Below are positions 6,653 through 7,849 of a DNA stretch of 7,849 nucleotides, piece by piece (within the stretch, counting starts at the first letter, position 1; every line of letters begins with the position of its first letter). A program made the translations under genes and the position numbers. The notes under the pieces are model-generated. The model did not search any database. It saw nothing but the letters and a program-made list of their open reading frames with translations, and was not told where the DNA came from. The DNA is taken from positions 1-7,849 of the forward strand of contig CAKSWM010000065.1 in NCBI GenBank assembly GCA_934511545.1, in the 5' to 3' direction. The stretch is from an uncultured Oscillospiraceae bacterium (GTDB lineage Bacteria; Bacillota; Clostridia; Oscillospirales; Oscillospiraceae).

Positions 6653-7849
6653 GTGAACTACAAAATGGTGTGCTTTATAACGGGGCGCATACTGATGATC
6701 GAAGCGGCGCTGATGGTGCTGCCGTTTGCTGTCTGTCTGATATACGGCGATGCGGCTTGGTCTGCTTTTGCAATAACGATCCTGATAACCCTTGCGGTGG
6801 GGGCTGTCCTTCATCTGGGCAAGCCGAAGGACACCACGATGTACGCCAAGGAGGGCTTTGTTATCGTAGCGCTGGCGTGGATAGCACTGTCTCTTTTCGG
6901 TGCGCTGCCGTTTTGGATATCCGGCGCCGTGCCGGACTACATAGACTGCTTTTTTGAAACGGTCTCGGGCTTTACGACCACCGGGGCGAGCATTCTCCGG
7001 GATGTAGAGGCGATGGAAAAGGGGCTGCTTTTCTGGCGCAGCTTTACGCACTGGGTCGGGGGAATGGGCGTTCTGGTCTTTGTAATGGCAATACTTCCGA
7101 TGTCTGATGGGCACGGTATGCACCTTCTGCGTGCGGAGGTGCCGGGGCCGACGGTCGGAAAGCTTGTCAGTAAGATGAGCGAAACGGCCAAGATACTTTA
7201 CAAAATATATCTGGTCATGACCGTTGTGGAGGTCATATTTCTGCTCTGCGGCGGCATGTCTCTGTATGACTCGCTTATAAACTCATTCGGCACGGCCGGT
7301 ACCGGCGGCTTTTCTCACAAGGCGCTGAGCATCGGAGCATATGATAACGCGTATTTTGAAGTGGTCATTGGGATCTTCATGCTGCTGTTCGGCATAAACT
7401 TCAACCTTTATTATTTTCTCCTCATCGGGAAGGTAAAAGAAGTGCTGAAATCAGAGGAGCTGCGGGCATATCTCATCATAGTTTTTGCGACGGTCGCCGC
7501 GATAACCGCAAATATCCTGCATATGTGCACGGGTTTCGGACAGGCGCTCCGGCTCGCGTTCTTTCAGGTGTCGTCCGTGATAACGACGACGGGCTATGCA
7601 ACGACGGACTTTAACCTCTGGCCCAGCTTTTCAAAGTGCGTGCTCGTCCTGCTCATGTTTATCGGCGGGTGTGCGGGCTCGACAAGCGGCGGAATGAAAG
7701 TTGCGAGGATCGTCCTGCTTGCAAAGACCTCTGCCTACGATATCGGACGTATGGTGCATCCGAACGCCATATCAAATGTCCATTTCGAGGGCAAGCCGCA
7801 AAGCGAAAAGGACATTCGCAGCGTTCTGGTTTTTGTCGCTGTGTATATG
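6653..7849 (+). CDS. trkH: TrkH, potassium-conducting membrane subunit of Trk (C-terminus cut off by window edge)
   Basis: TrkH is the integral-membrane, ion-conducting subunit of the Trk potassium uptake system, working with TrkA. The reading frame stays open from the GTG to the last base (399 codons). The family is usually about 480-490 residues, so roughly 80-90 are missing. All four pore-loop filter segments of the SKT superfamily are present in order: SGFTTTGAS (105-113), NSFGTAGTGGFS (210-221), SSVITTTGYATTDF (307-320) and GGCAGSTSGGMK (338-349). Each holds the conserved filter glycine (Gly111, about Gly216-219, Gly314, and Gly342 or nearby). The FWRSFTHWVGGMGVLVF segment (127-143) is also diagnostic. 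Many hydrophobic helices surround these loops. The GTG start is supported by GGAGG seven bases upstream and by tight linkage to trkA. An intact pore suggests a working potassium transporter. Confidence 0.96.
   Translation, partial: MNYKMVCFITGRILMIEAALMVLPFAVCLIYGDAAWSAFAITILITLAVGAVLHLGKPKDTTMYAKEGFVIVALAWIALSLFGALPFWISGAVPDYIDCFFETVSGFTTTGASILRDVEAMEKGLLFWRSFTHWVGGMGVLVFVMAILPMSDGHGMHLLRAEVPGPTVGKLVSKMSETAKILYKIYLVMTVVEVIFLLCGGMSLYDSLINSFGTAGTGGFSHKALSIGAYDNAYFEVVIGIFMLLFGINFNLYYFLLIGKVKEVLKSEELRAYLIIVFATVAAITANILHMCTGFGQALRLAFFQVSSVITTTGYATTDFNLWPSFSKCVLVLLMFIGGCAGSTSGGMKVARIVLLAKTSAYDIGRMVHPNAISNVHFEGKPQSEKDIRSVLVFVAVYM

Noticed and set aside
6002..7123. A 373-codon minus-strand frame spanning the trkA-trkH junction
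   Set aside because: It crosses two well-supported genes in antisense and its product is low-complexity and basic, without a recognisable domain.

Overview
The window looks like an ordinary chromosomal stretch of a Gram-positive, mid-GC anaerobe, most likely a clostridial member of the Bacillota (Oscillospiraceae-like). This rests on three things: the MurT/GatD pair that amidates D-glutamate in lipid II, a feature of Gram-positive-type cell walls; an HtpG with the acidic/lysine-rich linker usual in clostridial proteins; and a base composition that looks moderately GC-rich by eye, with frequent ATA isoleucine codons and few TTA, CTA and TCA codons. The lineage is an inference and was not tested by a search. 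I see no insertion sequence, phage gene, CRISPR array, tRNA, rRNA or direct repeat.

Layout: positions 1-2055 are read leftwards and hold an alpha/beta hydrolase followed 24 bases later by htpG, whose C-terminal third lies beyond the left edge. Positions 2056-2232 form a divergent promoter region with a convincing extended -10 promoter on each strand. From 2233 everything is read rightwards. A polytopic membrane protein of unproven function overlaps murT by four bases, gatD follows 21 bases after murT, then trkA is preceded by its own promoter-like sequence and a small hairpin, and trkH follows 11 bases after trkA and runs off the right edge.

How the genes work together: MurT and GatD form one enzyme that converts the second stem-peptide residue of lipid II from D-isoglutamate to D-isoglutamine. 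TrkH is the potassium-conducting membrane subunit and TrkA the cytoplasmic nucleotide-binding subunit that gates it. The hydrolase and the HtpG chaperone probably share a transcript, without a clear functional link. The only protein here without a known job is the membrane protein co-translated with murT. It is the best candidate for something undescribed, but I do not see evidence of a wholly new system.
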